NCBI RefSeq assembly: GCF_963667135.1
Contig: NZ_OY762974.1
Coordinates: forward strand, 1,302,001 to 1,366,000
DNA from: an uncultured Macellibacteroides sp.
GTDB taxonomy: Bacteria; Bacteroidota; Bacteroidia; Bacteroidales; Tannerellaceae
DNA: 64,000 bases
Direction of reading: 5' to 3'
Under the pieces are notes generated by a model. The model saw only the letters and a list, made by a program, of their open reading frames with translations, was not told the DNA's origin and searched no databases. The translations under genes were made by a program, and so were the position numbers. Shown piece by piece: positions 43,450 through 51,883 of the stretch (position 1 is the stretch's first letter; each line of letters opens with the position of its first letter).

Positions 43450-44610
43450 ATGACATTGCTTGCATTTGCTTCAAGTATTGAAGACTATCGTTTTGACAGG
43501 AATAAAGTTCATTCAGCCGAAACTATTATTTATATTACGTTAGCTGCCGTTATTTGTGGGGCCGAGACATGGAACGAAATAGAGGATTTCGGTCGGTGTA
43601 AAATTGATTTTTTCTCTCGCACTATTCCTTCTTTTAATGGAATACCCTCACATGATACTTTTAACCGATTTTTCACAGTATTGGATTCCACCTATTTTGA
43701 AAATCAATTCAGAGAATGGGTTAAGTGTATTTGTGGAAAGTATAAAGGAGTGGTTGCTATTGACGGCAAAACAATATGCGGAGCATATGAGTCTGAAGAG
43801 GCTAAATTGTTGCGAGGTACCTACCTAAAACCCTCGAGCCCCCAATACAAACTTCACATGGTAAGTGCCTGGGCCGCTGACAATGGAATAAGCCTTGGAC
43901 AAATCAAAACAGAGGAAAAATCGAATGAAATTACCGCTATCCCCGAACTATTAGAGGCATTAGATATTAAAGAGTGTATAATCACTATTGATGCTATGGG
44001 ATGTCAAAAGACTATAGCATCTAAAATAATAGAAAAAGAAGCAGATTACGTTTTGGCTGTTAAAAACAACCATAAGCATTTATATAGAAAAATCAAACAT
44101 TTTTTCACCATTTGGAGAGCTGAGAAGCCTAACCGGGTAAGTGTTTACGAGAATACCGAGACTGGACATGGCCGTTTGGAAAAAAGAACTTGCATAGTCT
44201 GTGACAATCTATACTGGTTAAATGCTAACGATTACACCCAATGGGCTGGATTAAAAACATTTGTCTGTGTGCTTACGGAACGTACCATTCCCGGCGAAAA
44301 TGGACCTCGTAAACAAAAAGAAACCAGATACTATATTTCTTCATTAGTTTTGGATGCTGAATTAATTGCTAATTCAGTCCGAAAACATTGGTCTGTTGAA
44401 AATAATTTACATTGGCAGTTGGATGTCTCGTTTAATGAAGATTACGGACGAAAGAAGAACAATGCCGCTGTAAACTTTTCTCTTGTCTCAAAAACAGCTT
44501 TATCTATGTTAAAGCACTATGAAAGCAAAAGTAGTATTGCTCGCAAAAGAAAAACAGCCGGATGGTCTGACGACGTTCTGCAAGGCATACTTTCTGTGGA
44601 TAAATTTTAA
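43450..44610 (+). CDS. ISAs1-family DDE transposase
   Basis: The 386-aa transposase has the H-repeat/ISAs1 pattern: an N-terminal DDE_Tnp_1-associated domain (LAFASSIEDYRFDRNKVH, WNEIEDFGRCK, GIPSHDTFNRFF), then the catalytic core. The DDE residues are Asp105 in VVAIDGKTICGA, Asp181 in ITIDAMGCQ and Glu317 in HWSVENNLHWQLDVSF. YVLAVKNNHK and ETRYYISSL are also typical. No frameshift or stop interrupts the frame, so the protein should be active. The stop codon overlaps the right inverted repeat, as is common in compact IS. Confidence 0.95.
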   Translation: MTLLAFASSIEDYRFDRNKVHSAETIIYITLAAVICGAETWNEIEDFGRCKIDFFSRTIPSFNGIPSHDTFNRFFTVLDSTYFENQFREWVKCICGKYKGVVAIDGKTICGAYESEEAKLLRGTYLKPSSPQYKLHMVSAWAADNGISLGQIKTEEKSNEITAIPELLEALDIKECIITIDAMGCQKTIASKIIEKEADYVLAVKNNHKHLYRKIKHFFTIWRAEKPNRVSVYENTETGHGRLEKRTCIVCDNLYWLNANDYTQWAGLKTFVCVLTERTIPGENGPRKQKETRYYISSLVLDAELIANSVRKHWSVENNLHWQLDVSFNEDYGRKKNNAAVNFSLVSKTALSMLKHYESKSSIARKRKTAGWSDDVLQGILSVDKF

Positions 44611-44623
44611 TGCGTCTGCCCTG

Positions 44624-44632
44624 TCGTAATGC
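44624..44632. repeat. Right 9-bp target-site duplication of the IS
   Basis: TCGTAATGC here matches 42984-42992. The next three bases (CAG) also match the IS left end, probably by chance. Confidence 0.85.
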
Positions 44633-44641
44633 CAGTGATAG

Positions 44642-44830
44642 TTTGTCATAGTGTTAGAGATAGATTGTAAGACATGCTGTATTTATAGACGAAGGCATGT
44701 CACAAAGAGAACGCTTGACGAAACTTACGAAGAACTTGCCGGATGCAACAAGAGGTTGTATCTTTGCGGAGATGCATATTCTGCGGCGGGGGTCCTGCTG
44801 GGCACGAACATCTGTCCATACTTGGATTAA
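44642..44830 (+). pseudogene. Possible remnant coding sequence between the IS and the immunity-like gene
   Basis: The sequence is richer in G and C than its neighbours from about 44690 on. One frame (44642-44830) ends in LDETYEELAGCNKRLYLCGD and then a normal-looking C-terminus with stop TAA. A second frame is open from 44664 to a TGA at 44841-44843 that overlaps the next ATG as ATGA. Neither has a good start, and I recognise no family. It could be the 3' end of a gene lost or cut when the IS and palindrome region rearranged. Both readings may also be chance. Confidence 0.3.
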
Positions 44831-44839
44831 TAAATATAA

Positions 44840-45241
44840 ATGAAGACGAAGAATATAACGTTTAAAAATAATTACGGACTTGATATCCTTTATTTTGAAA
44901 ATATCGAGTTGCTGTTTGATAACGAGCTTAAACTGATAAGATTTCAACTGAGAATTGAATTCGAATTCTTTAGGGCAAATACTTTATTGGAAGTAGAAGA
45001 ATTTGATTTTATGAAATTGAATGAATGTCTATATAAGATGTATAATGGTCAATTAAAAACATTTCTCTTCAATCCAATTGGGGAACAGTTTATTATGAAA
45101 TTTGAATTGCAGGAGAACGGTCAAATAAAAGTATCAGTTATACTAAATAATTCCTTGTTTACAGGTAAGCTTGAATTCAACTATATTACAGATCAGTCTT
45201 TTATTCCAGACTTATTAAAAAATTTAGAGATTAGTTTTTAA
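44840..45241 (+). CDS. Small protein resembling WapI-family immunity proteins
   Basis: The 133-aa cytoplasmic protein has no signal or membrane segment. The layout, ELKLIRFQLRIEFEFFRANTLLEVEEFDFMKLNECLYKM, a basic turn, EQFIMKFELQENGQIKVSVILNN and a final LEFNYITDQSFIPDLLKNLEISF, resembles WapI-like immunity proteins of polymorphic toxins: an early beta meander, a helix with LNECL, and a last strand-helix pair. This is a pattern judgement and not a firm assignment. Base composition is AT-rich relative to the core genes. No intact toxin gene is adjacent, so it would be an orphan immunity gene. Confidence 0.5.
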   Translation: MKTKNITFKNNYGLDILYFENIELLFDNELKLIRFQLRIEFEFFRANTLLEVEEFDFMKLNECLYKMYNGQLKTFLFNPIGEQFIMKFELQENGQIKVSVILNNSLFTGKLEFNYITDQSFIPDLLKNLEISF

Positions 45242-45426
45242 TTATGGTCTTATTTGTACATAATGCCAAGAGCTAAACAATTTTACATAGTATCTTCTAA
45301 ATAACAAATTAATGCTATACTGTAAAATGATAACTACAAGTGAGACTGGGTTCATTAACAGTCACTTTTACTATTTAGAAATATTCCTGTTCTTAGACCT
45401 GTTCCACACTTTTAAATTTTAATGAG

Positions 45427-46143
45427 ATGAATAAAATAGCTAAAAAAATAATCTTAACGTTTGGATGTTTAATTATAGGATATGTTATATATTTTATTGC
45501 AGATGAGACAATGAATAGTCATTCAGTTTTTACCAATCGTAAGGAATGGAAAGAGTATGTTCATCTTTTTAACGACTCTATTGTTCAAGATGTTGATACA
45601 CTTTCGGCTTCTACCTTCGTTGGAAATAAGGATATTTACATGAGCTTTAATTATGTTCCAGGTCTTTCTTTTCTTGATAAACATGAACGGGCCATTTTCA
45701 GATCGAAAAAAGACACGGTTTACTTCGTTACATTCTGGGCATTTAAAGAATTGGACCATTTTCCTTTGGACAGTATAAATTTTCGTTTTAATCAGCCTCT
45801 GGATCATTTGAAAGTTGGAAGAGGCGAAGTTCTTTCACCTTATTCTAAACAACCTGTTTCTATTTGTTATGGGTATAAATATAATGACATAACGATCAAT
45901 GTGGATAACAAGAGTAGTAATGTTAAACTGATTAACGGTAAAAATTACAAAGGCTTTTTGGGGGATCTAAACCGAGTGTCTTTTAGTAATGAGAAGGAAG
46001 AGCATGACATATTTATTGATTATGAGTTCAAAAGGCCTGTTTTGTTCTTGGTCGCTAAAATAGATTCTACGCTTTATCTCATTACAATAAATAGTGAAAT
46101 CAAATTTGATGAGTCCATCCTTTCTATTATTGATTTTAAGTAA
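45427..46143 (+). CDS. Membrane-anchored protein of unknown function, tandem copy 1
   Basis: I do not recognise this family. The 238-aa protein has one N-terminal membrane helix (IILTFGCLIIGYVIYFIAD, about 8-26) preceded by lysines, so the rest should face the periplasm. The soluble part is beta-rich with repeated aromatic and acidic turns (KDIYMSFNYVPGLSF, TVYFVTFWAFKELDHFPLDS, HDIFIDYEFKRPVLFLVAKID). A near-identical paralogue follows 871 bp further on. The 5' flank (TTTTAAATTTTAATGA) and the 3' flank (TAATGCAATAACAATTATGACA... first 20 bases) are also duplicated. AT-rich, in an accessory region beside an immunity-like gene. Confidence 0.75.
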   Translation: MNKIAKKIILTFGCLIIGYVIYFIADETMNSHSVFTNRKEWKEYVHLFNDSIVQDVDTLSASTFVGNKDIYMSFNYVPGLSFLDKHERAIFRSKKDTVYFVTFWAFKELDHFPLDSINFRFNQPLDHLKVGRGEVLSPYSKQPVSICYGYKYNDITINVDNKSSNVKLINGKNYKGFLGDLNRVSFSNEKEEHDIFIDYEFKRPVLFLVAKIDSTLYLITINSEIKFDESILSIIDFK

Positions 46144-46297
46144 TGCAATAACAATTATGACATATATGCAGTCTTTGTAAGAAGTAAAACATTTGATGGA
46201 ATGAAAACGACAAAGGGGGCTAGTCTAATTAAAAGTCTCTTCTGTTATTTAGTATTTCTGATTTTCAACCTGTTCTACTCTTTTAAATTTTAATGAT

Positions 46298-47014
46298 ATG
46301 AATAAAATAGCTAAAAAAATAATCTTAACGCTTGGATGTTTAATCATAGGATATGTTATTTTTTACATTACAGATGTGGCAATAAACAGCCGTCTATTCT
46401 TAGGAGATAATAAAGAGTGGAAAGAATATATTCATCTTTTTAATGACTCTATTGTTCAGGATGTTGATACTCTGACGGCTTGTACATACGTTGGAAATAA
46501 GGATATTTACATGAGCTTTAATTATGTCCCAGGTCTTTCTTTTCTTAATAAAGAAGATCGGGCTTTTTTCAGATCGAAAAAGGATACGGTTTATTTTGTT
46601 ACATTTTGGGCATTTAAAGAATTGGACCATTTTCCTTTGGACAGTATCGATTTTCGTTTTAATCAGTCTCTGGATCATTTGAAAGTAGGAAGAGGTGAAG
46701 TCCTTGAACCTCATTCTAGACTGCCTGTTTCTATTTGTTATGGGTATAAATATAATGACTTAACGATCAATGTGGATAACAAAAGCGGCAATGTGAAATT
46801 GATTAGCGGTAAAAATTACAAAGGTTTTTTGGGGGATTTAAACCGTGTGTCTTTTAGTAATGAAAAGGAAGAACATGACATATTTATTGATTATAAGCCT
46901 AAAAGACCTATTTTATTCTTGGTCGCTAAAATTGATTCTGCACTCTATCTCATTACAATAAATAGTGAAATCAAATTTGATGAGTCCATCCTTTCTATTA
47001 TTGATTTTAAGTAA
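46298..47014 (+). CDS. Membrane-anchored protein of unknown function, tandem copy 2
   Basis: This is the second copy of the preceding 238-aa protein with the same length and no gaps. Most differences cluster in residues 20-60 (just after the membrane helix: DVAINSRLFLGDNKEWKEY versus DETMNSHSVFTNRKEWKEY) and around 130-170. The C-terminal 30 residues are almost unchanged. Clustered changes in one segment of a recent duplicate can reflect divergent specificity. It is followed by a weak hairpin at 47068-47087. Confidence 0.75.
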   Translation: MNKIAKKIILTLGCLIIGYVIFYITDVAINSRLFLGDNKEWKEYIHLFNDSIVQDVDTLTACTYVGNKDIYMSFNYVPGLSFLNKEDRAFFRSKKDTVYFVTFWAFKELDHFPLDSIDFRFNQSLDHLKVGRGEVLEPHSRLPVSICYGYKYNDLTINVDNKSGNVKLISGKNYKGFLGDLNRVSFSNEKEEHDIFIDYKPKRPILFLVAKIDSALYLITINSEIKFDESILSIIDFK

Positions 47015-47067
47015 TGCAATAACAATTATGACAAAGCTGACTTAGTTTATGATGATAAACGGATGCC

Positions 47068-47087
47068 AGAGATCCCGGGGAATCTCT
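47068..47087 (+). terminator. Weak hairpin after the tandem paralogues
   Basis: AGAGAT (47068-47073) pairs with ATCTCT (47082-47087) and is followed by TTT. The stem is short, so the call is tentative. Confidence 0.3.
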
Positions 47088-47097
47088 TTTGACAGGT

Positions 47098-48234
47098 TCA
47101 CCGATCTGTTTTTATATTGTTTCCCGTAAAATATTCAGTAGGTGTCATACCTGTTATTTGGCGGAAGTTACGCAAGGCAGTTGTACGCGAGCGGAATCCT
47201 GCATCATAGAATGCATCCTGGTAGTTGACTAAAGAATTGTTTGTTACGCAATAAACAAAATCGTCAAAGCGTAATTTATTTATGTATGCAGTGTAATTTC
47301 CGTATTCACTCTTCTGAATAGCAATGGAAAGAGTTGTACGATTGGTATGCATTATTGCTGAAAGTTTATTTAATGTAAGGTCCGGGTCTCGCCATGCCGC
47401 GTTTCTTTTCATGTATTCATCCAGTCTGTTAAAAAGTACAGAATTAGTATTTTCTGTTTTGTCACCGGAGTTAGCTGGCATACTCGGTTCACTTTGGCAT
47501 ACTACTTCTTCGAAAACTTTACTTGACATCTCAGGAGAAAAAGTCTCAGATATCGGATATCGTATAATTCGGGTGGATAGTTCGGCATAGGCTATTGCTA
47601 AAAAGCATCCTGTACCGATATAATAATATAGGACACTGGTTGTTATAGTTCTTTCCCATAATACAACCAAGAAAGAAATTGTATTTATCGAAAAAATAGT
47701 AGTATATATCCATTTCCACCGATAGGTAGTGTTGCTATATTTCTTGGTGTAAGGCACTAAAAATATAAATAATACAGGGCATAGTATCAAAAAACATAAT
47801 ACTAAGCGAAACCACACATCAATATTGCTTATATAAGGGAGCATTTCTTGCAAAGAATTATATTGAGTATATTCAACTCCACACCACAATGTGATTTGCC
47901 ATATCCCGTAAAGTACCCCAACGGGCGAATAGAGCAAAATAATACGCTTGAAATTAATCCAGCCGGGCGAAACAACCTCAATGGGATACATAATAAAAGA
48001 TGTGATCATGAATAAGGCTATTAAAAGCATAGGCGTTGATACCACCTGCATTGGAAGCTGCCCATGAATGGCGGACCAATAACGGGAAGCATAATGAAAA
48101 ATAGTAAAGAGAGAGATGATTGCTAGAATAATACGTGAACGCTCGCCCTCACGGCAACGTGCAAAAAGATAGATAGTTGTCAATAAGCGAACAATGGTTA
48201 CAGTAAAAATAGCCTCTGATAATAAATCCCTCAT
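47098..48234 (-). CDS. AraC-family regulator with N-terminal seven-helix membrane domain
   Basis: The 378-aa protein has about seven hydrophobic segments between residues 5 and 235 (for example LLLIALFMITSFIMYP, IILLYSPVGVLYGIWQITLW, LVLCFLILCPVLFIFLVPY), a linker rich in Ser, Glu and Asn, and a C-terminal AraC HTH (about 280-372: DPDLTLNKLSAIMHTNRTTLS, YQDAFYDAGFRSRTTALRNFRQITGMTPTEYF). This topology suggests a membrane-bound regulator that senses an external signal and binds DNA inside. It follows the TonB-dependent receptor gene in the same direction but has its own -7 box. Its target is unknown; the neighbouring receptor is a natural candidate. Confidence 0.85.
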   Translation of the reverse strand: MRDLLSEAIFTVTIVRLLTTIYLFARCREGERSRIILAIISLFTIFHYASRYWSAIHGQLPMQVVSTPMLLIALFMITSFIMYPIEVVSPGWINFKRIILLYSPVGVLYGIWQITLWCGVEYTQYNSLQEMLPYISNIDVWFRLVLCFLILCPVLFIFLVPYTKKYSNTTYRWKWIYTTIFSINTISFLVVLWERTITTSVLYYYIGTGCFLAIAYAELSTRIIRYPISETFSPEMSSKVFEEVVCQSEPSMPANSGDKTENTNSVLFNRLDEYMKRNAAWRDPDLTLNKLSAIMHTNRTTLSIAIQKSEYGNYTAYINKLRFDDFVYCVTNNSLVNYQDAFYDAGFRSRTTALRNFRQITGMTPTEYFTGNNIKTDR

Positions 48235-48270
48235 AAGTACTTTATATGATTTATATTATATAAAAGAATA

Positions 48271-48278
48271 CAAAGATA
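48271..48278 (-). promoter_or_regulatory. TAnnTTTG -7 box for the AraC-type gene
   Basis: The minus strand reads TATCTTTG, 36 bp before the regulator ATG. Confidence 0.45.
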
Positions 48279-48311
48279 GATAAAAACAGAAACATAACCG
48301 GTCGAGATTTC

Positions 48312-50708
48312 TTATAAGTCTATCATAATCCCGATGCTGGGAAGCAAAGTTCCTGAGGATCGTTTTACGGCTTTCAGTTCGTAGCGTTGTTGGGATGCAG
48401 GGGCTTCGGGGTTTACAATGTTGCCGGTTTTAATGTATACGTCGGGTTCGTTGTAGGTGCTTTTCATCGCATTCTGTACGTCCAGATAGATGGTTAACAT
48501 CCATTTTTTGAATGAGTAGGTTTTATCCACACGTATATCGAGCTGCGAAAACGGTTTGAGGCGTTCGCTGTTGAAACGGCTGTAATCGTAATACAGGTTT
48601 CCTTTGGCATCCCAGGCTTCCACAAGACTGCTCTTTTCTATATCGTAAGGAGTATAGGGTGCAGGTCCTACCAGGCGAAACTTGGCGCCGATGTCCCAGT
48701 TACGGGGCAGAGAGTAAGTGCCGCTAAAGGTGAAAAGGTACTTATTGTCCCATGCCGATGGCAGGTACTTGTCCGGATTACGTCCGTCTTTATACTCACT
48801 ACGTACCCATGTATAGGATGCGATAAAGGTAAGGCCTTTGTAGTTGTACCAGCGACCCATTAATTCGAGACCGTAGGCTCTTCCGGATGCAGTGGATGTT
48901 ACTGCTTCATTGCCCAATACACCAAAGTCGGCTCCCTTGGAAGCCAAAGGGACTGAATCAAGCACCGACATAGGGTAGTGATTGTAGTGTTTGTAAAAAC
49001 CTTCGGCGGTAAACTTGAGGTAAGATGCGGGGCGGAACTCAATCCCTGCGCCTGCCTGGTCGCTTCGGATGTATCGTAATCCGTTAGTCTTATTTACGTA
49101 TTCGTCCTTGTTATTTTTGAATCCCAGTGTGGTATAAGGAGGCAATTCATAGAAACGCCCTACGTTTCCGTTCAGATAGATGTCTTTATACAATCTATAG
49201 GAAAGGGATAGACGGGGCGAAAGCTGGTTTATCAGGTTATTCATTTCATTGCTGTAATCGTTGGCATCTGCGCGCAAGCCCAGCGAAGCGGTGAAACGTT
49301 CGTTGTAGCTTTCGTAAACCGCCGTTGCATACAAGCCCCATTTCATCAGGCCCAGTGCTGTCCGGTAATCTTGTACAACCGGTGTATTTGTGTATAGTTT
49401 CTGGTAGGTATCGTTGGTGTAACGGGCGTATTCCAAATTTCCACCGGCAGTTATATGCACAAAAGGTAAATGGAAAAGGTTCTCCGAACGCAGTTTGAAC
49501 TCCGACTCGCCCGAACGATACTTTAGGGAGAGGTTTTCGGGCTCTTCTATGTTGCCTTTATACTTGACATTACGGTTGTCCATATAACTGGTACTTCCGA
49601 TAAGTGAATATATATTGTGACCGGCAAAGTGCTTGTAAACAGCTCCGAGGGTGTAGGTTTTCTGTTTAACCACGGGGAGGTATTCGAGAATGTACTTATT
49701 CTCGTCACTCATGTCTTTCATGTCTGTGTTTAGTTTCATATCGTCTATCGCACCCAACCCAAGCACAGTTAGTTCATTGTGTCTGTCGAACTGGTGTTTT
49801 ATCTTAAACTGGGCATCCGTAAAGGTGGGTAGAAAGGGTAGTCCGATGAGTTCGAAGAGAAACTGGAGATACGACCGGCGAACAGAAACCAGATAGGTGG
49901 TTTTCTTTCCCAGCGGACCGTTTGCCGAAAAGGCTATTTCCGAAGCTCCAAGCACTGCCCGGGCGGAAGATTTTTCGGGATTTCCGTCCTGCAGCTTAAA
50001 GTCTAGCACAGAACTGAGGGCATTGCCTCTGGCTGCCGGAAATGCGGCCGAATAGAAGTTGACTTCCCGTACAAAGTCGGGGTTGATTATTCCAACCGGA
50101 CCTCCAGATGCTCCTTGGGTAGAGAAATGGTTGATATTGGGAATTTCTACCCCGTCCAGAAAGAATCGGTTCTCTGAAGGACCTCCGCCTCTTACAACCA
50201 GGTCGTTTCTATAGGCAGCCGTAGAGGCTACTCCGGGAAAGGACTGAACTACACGGGAGATATCACGGTTGCCTCCGGCACTCTTTTCTATTTCTTTAAA
50301 ACCTATTACACGTAAACCCAGCGGACTCTCGGCTGTTTTTCGGAACGGAGAAGCTACCACACTGACTTCTTCCAGATTCTGACTGGATTCCTCCAGCTCG
50401 ATAGGGAAAAACACGTCCGATTTAACTACCCTGAATTCGGCAGTCACAAAGGGTTTGAATCCAACAAAAGAGGCCTGAAGCCGGTAACTTCCGGGTGTAA
50501 CTCCCGAAATGGCAAAGGTTCCGTCGTTGCCGGTTACCGATCCGTTGACTGTATTCCATATTACCACGTTGACAAAGGGTAAAGGTTCTCCGCTAAGATT
50601 ATCTTTAACGACCCCTTTTATCGTATAGGTTTGTTGTGCTGTAGCCGAGATCAATGCTACATACATAAAAATCAGGATAAGGAATAAATGTCGTTGTTTC
50701 ATAGCCAA
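48312..50708 (-). CDS. TonB-dependent receptor with CarboxypepD_reg N-domain
   Basis: The 798-aa outer-membrane protein has a signal peptide (LFLILIFMYVALISATAQQ), a CarboxypepD-regulatory-like beta domain (about 27-110, IKGVVKDNLSGEPLPFVNVVIW), a plug domain (about 120-235, RVVQSFPGVASTAAYRNDLVVRGGGPSENRFFLDGVEIPN) and a 22-strand barrel rich in aromatic and charged turns, ending with SGTLLPSIGIMIDL. It has no SusD-like partner, and no glycan hydrolases are nearby, so it is unlikely to be a classic Sus transporter. The ligand could be a siderophore, metal, peptide or small molecule. It precedes the AraC-type gene by 77 bp. Confidence 0.9.
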   Translation of the reverse strand: MAMKQRHLFLILIFMYVALISATAQQTYTIKGVVKDNLSGEPLPFVNVVIWNTVNGSVTGNDGTFAISGVTPGSYRLQASFVGFKPFVTAEFRVVKSDVFFPIELEESSQNLEEVSVVASPFRKTAESPLGLRVIGFKEIEKSAGGNRDISRVVQSFPGVASTAAYRNDLVVRGGGPSENRFFLDGVEIPNINHFSTQGASGGPVGIINPDFVREVNFYSAAFPAARGNALSSVLDFKLQDGNPEKSSARAVLGASEIAFSANGPLGKKTTYLVSVRRSYLQFLFELIGLPFLPTFTDAQFKIKHQFDRHNELTVLGLGAIDDMKLNTDMKDMSDENKYILEYLPVVKQKTYTLGAVYKHFAGHNIYSLIGSTSYMDNRNVKYKGNIEEPENLSLKYRSGESEFKLRSENLFHLPFVHITAGGNLEYARYTNDTYQKLYTNTPVVQDYRTALGLMKWGLYATAVYESYNERFTASLGLRADANDYSNEMNNLINQLSPRLSLSYRLYKDIYLNGNVGRFYELPPYTTLGFKNNKDEYVNKTNGLRYIRSDQAGAGIEFRPASYLKFTAEGFYKHYNHYPMSVLDSVPLASKGADFGVLGNEAVTSTASGRAYGLELMGRWYNYKGLTFIASYTWVRSEYKDGRNPDKYLPSAWDNKYLFTFSGTYSLPRNWDIGAKFRLVGPAPYTPYDIEKSSLVEAWDAKGNLYYDYSRFNSERLKPFSQLDIRVDKTYSFKKWMLTIYLDVQNAMKSTYNEPDVYIKTGNIVNPEAPASQQRYELKAVKRSSGTLLPSIGIMIDL

Positions 50709-50753
50709 ATGTTGATAAATTTCATTTCATTATACTAGTAACAAGGAAAGATG

Positions 50754-50761
50754 TACTTTTG
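50754..50761 (+). promoter_or_regulatory. TAnnTTTG -7 box that fixes the mnmD start
   Basis: TACTTTTG overlaps an upstream in-frame ATG at 50751, which therefore precedes the transcript. The next ATG at 50799 is used instead, leaving a leader of about 30 nt. Confidence 0.5.
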
Positions 50762-50798
50762 TGCAAAGAAACCGATTATTTTTAAGGAATTAATTACA

Positions 50799-51491
50799 AT
50801 GAGTACCGGATATAACGCGCAGCAAGCAATATTTACAGTTAGGGAACTACAGATTACGGCAGATGGCAGTCATACGCTGTTTGTCCCGTCCATGGACGAA
50901 CATTATCATTCGGTAAACGGTGCCGTTCAGGAATCTGCCCACGTTTTTATTGAAGCTGGACTGCATCAGGTCGCTAAAAAAGAGATCCGTTTGCTTGAAA
51001 TCGGATTCGGAACCGGACTCAATGCCTTACTAACCTTACTGGATGCTGAGGGGAAGGAAAAGATAGTTACTTACTATTCGTTCGAACTTTATCCGCTGGA
51101 ACTGTCTCTTGTGGAGAAACTTAATTATGGAAAAATAATCTGTCCCGGACAAGCGGATCTGTTTATTGACCTGCACCGCGCTACATGGAATGAGTCTGTA
51201 GCAATCACTCCGGCGTTTACCCTGCACAAAATAGAGGGGGACAGTAATAGCAGCGCACTTCCTCAAAACATCGATCTGGTCTACTTTGATGCCTTTGCTC
51301 CCGACAAACAGCCGGAGATGTGGAATCCTGAAATATTCAAAAAGTTATATGAATGCATGAATCAGGGAGGGATCCTTACTACTTACTGCGCAAAGGGAGT
51401 GGTGCGCCGTACAATGAAAGAGGCCGGATTCTCTGTTGAAAGAATACCCGGCCCTCCTGGAAAGCGCGAAATGCTGCGCGCTGTAAAATAA
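50799..51491 (+). CDS. mnmD: tRNA (mnm5s2U34)-methyltransferase, MnmD (DUF752)
   Basis: The 230-aa enzyme methylates 5-aminomethyl-2-thiouridine in the tRNA wobble position, the job of the methyltransferase half of MnmC. Signatures are TADGSHTLFVPSMDEHYHSVNGAVQES, the SAM-binding motif IRLLEIGFGTGLNALLTL (about 66-83), DLVYFDAFAPDKQPEMWNPEIFKKL (about 160-184) and LTTYCAKGVVRRTMKEAGF. The oxidoreductase half of MnmC is absent, as in stand-alone MnmD. Start 50799 was chosen because the 50751 ATG overlaps the promoter box. It converges on trxA with a 4-bp gap. Confidence 0.9.
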   Translation: MSTGYNAQQAIFTVRELQITADGSHTLFVPSMDEHYHSVNGAVQESAHVFIEAGLHQVAKKEIRLLEIGFGTGLNALLTLLDAEGKEKIVTYYSFELYPLELSLVEKLNYGKIICPGQADLFIDLHRATWNESVAITPAFTLHKIEGDSNSSALPQNIDLVYFDAFAPDKQPEMWNPEIFKKLYECMNQGGILTTYCAKGVVRRTMKEAGFSVERIPGPPGKREMLRAVK

Positions 51492-51495
51492 TCTC

Positions 51496-51810
51496 TTACA
51501 ATATGGCGTCGATTTTCGTAACAAAAGTAGCCTTTGGAGCTGCTCCTACTTGCTTGTCAACAACTTTTCCGTCTTTAAAGAAAAGGATGGTGGGTATATT
51601 ACGGATACCAAACTGAGAAACAACATCGTCGTTGTTATCTACATCAAGCTTTCCAATAATTACTTTACCATCGTATTCGGCTGCCAATTCGTCGATGATA
51701 GGACCTACCATGCGGCAAGGGCCACACCATTCTGCCCAAAAATCGAGAACCATGGGCTTACCCGAGTTTACCAACTCTTCAAAATTTGCATCTGTTACTT
51801 GTAGTGCCAT
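51496..51810 (-). CDS. trxA: Thioredoxin
   Basis: From ATG 51810 the protein has 104 residues with the canonical fold and active site WAEWCGPCR (Cys29, Cys32), a cis-proline segment RNIPTILFF (about 71-79) and GAAPKATF near the end. It reduces cytoplasmic disulfides. A longer reading frame from 51879 would add 23 residues, but a -7 box (51850-51857) lies within that extension, so the shorter start is preferred. It follows dnaE on the same strand with its own promoter. Confidence 0.95.
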   Translation of the reverse strand: MALQVTDANFEELVNSGKPMVLDFWAEWCGPCRMVGPIIDELAAEYDGKVIIGKLDVDNNDDVVSQFGIRNIPTILFFKDGKVVDKQVGAAPKATFVTKIDAIL

Positions 51811-51849
51811 AACTTTATTTCCTTTAGTTTTTGTTTGTCTTAATGACGT

Positions 51850-51857
51850 CAAAAATA
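51850..51857 (-). promoter_or_regulatory. TAnnTTTG -7 box for trxA
   Basis: The minus strand reads TATTTTTG, 39 bp before ATG 51810 and within the longer alternative frame. Confidence 0.5.
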
Positions 51858-51883
51858 CGAATTCTTTAACGTCGTACAAAGTT

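Larger units (their letters stand above)
42993..44623 (+). mobile_element. ISAs1-family insertion sequence, intact
   Basis: The element is bounded by 14-bp terminal inverted repeats, CAGGGCAGACGCAT (42993-43006) and its complement (44610-44623), and by a 9-bp target duplication TCGTAATGC. It carries one full transposase gene. At 1631 bp it is longer than most ISAs1-family members because of a 443-bp non-coding stretch between the left end and the transposase ATG. The unbroken transposase and perfect ends and duplications point to recent insertion. Confidence 0.9.

Noticed and set aside
42993-44623. Half of a composite transposon
   Set aside because: The IS has its own 9-bp target duplication on both sides and no second copy occurs in the window.
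48312-50708. Polysaccharide utilisation locus
   Set aside because: There is a TonB-dependent receptor but no SusD-like gene and no glycoside hydrolases nearby.
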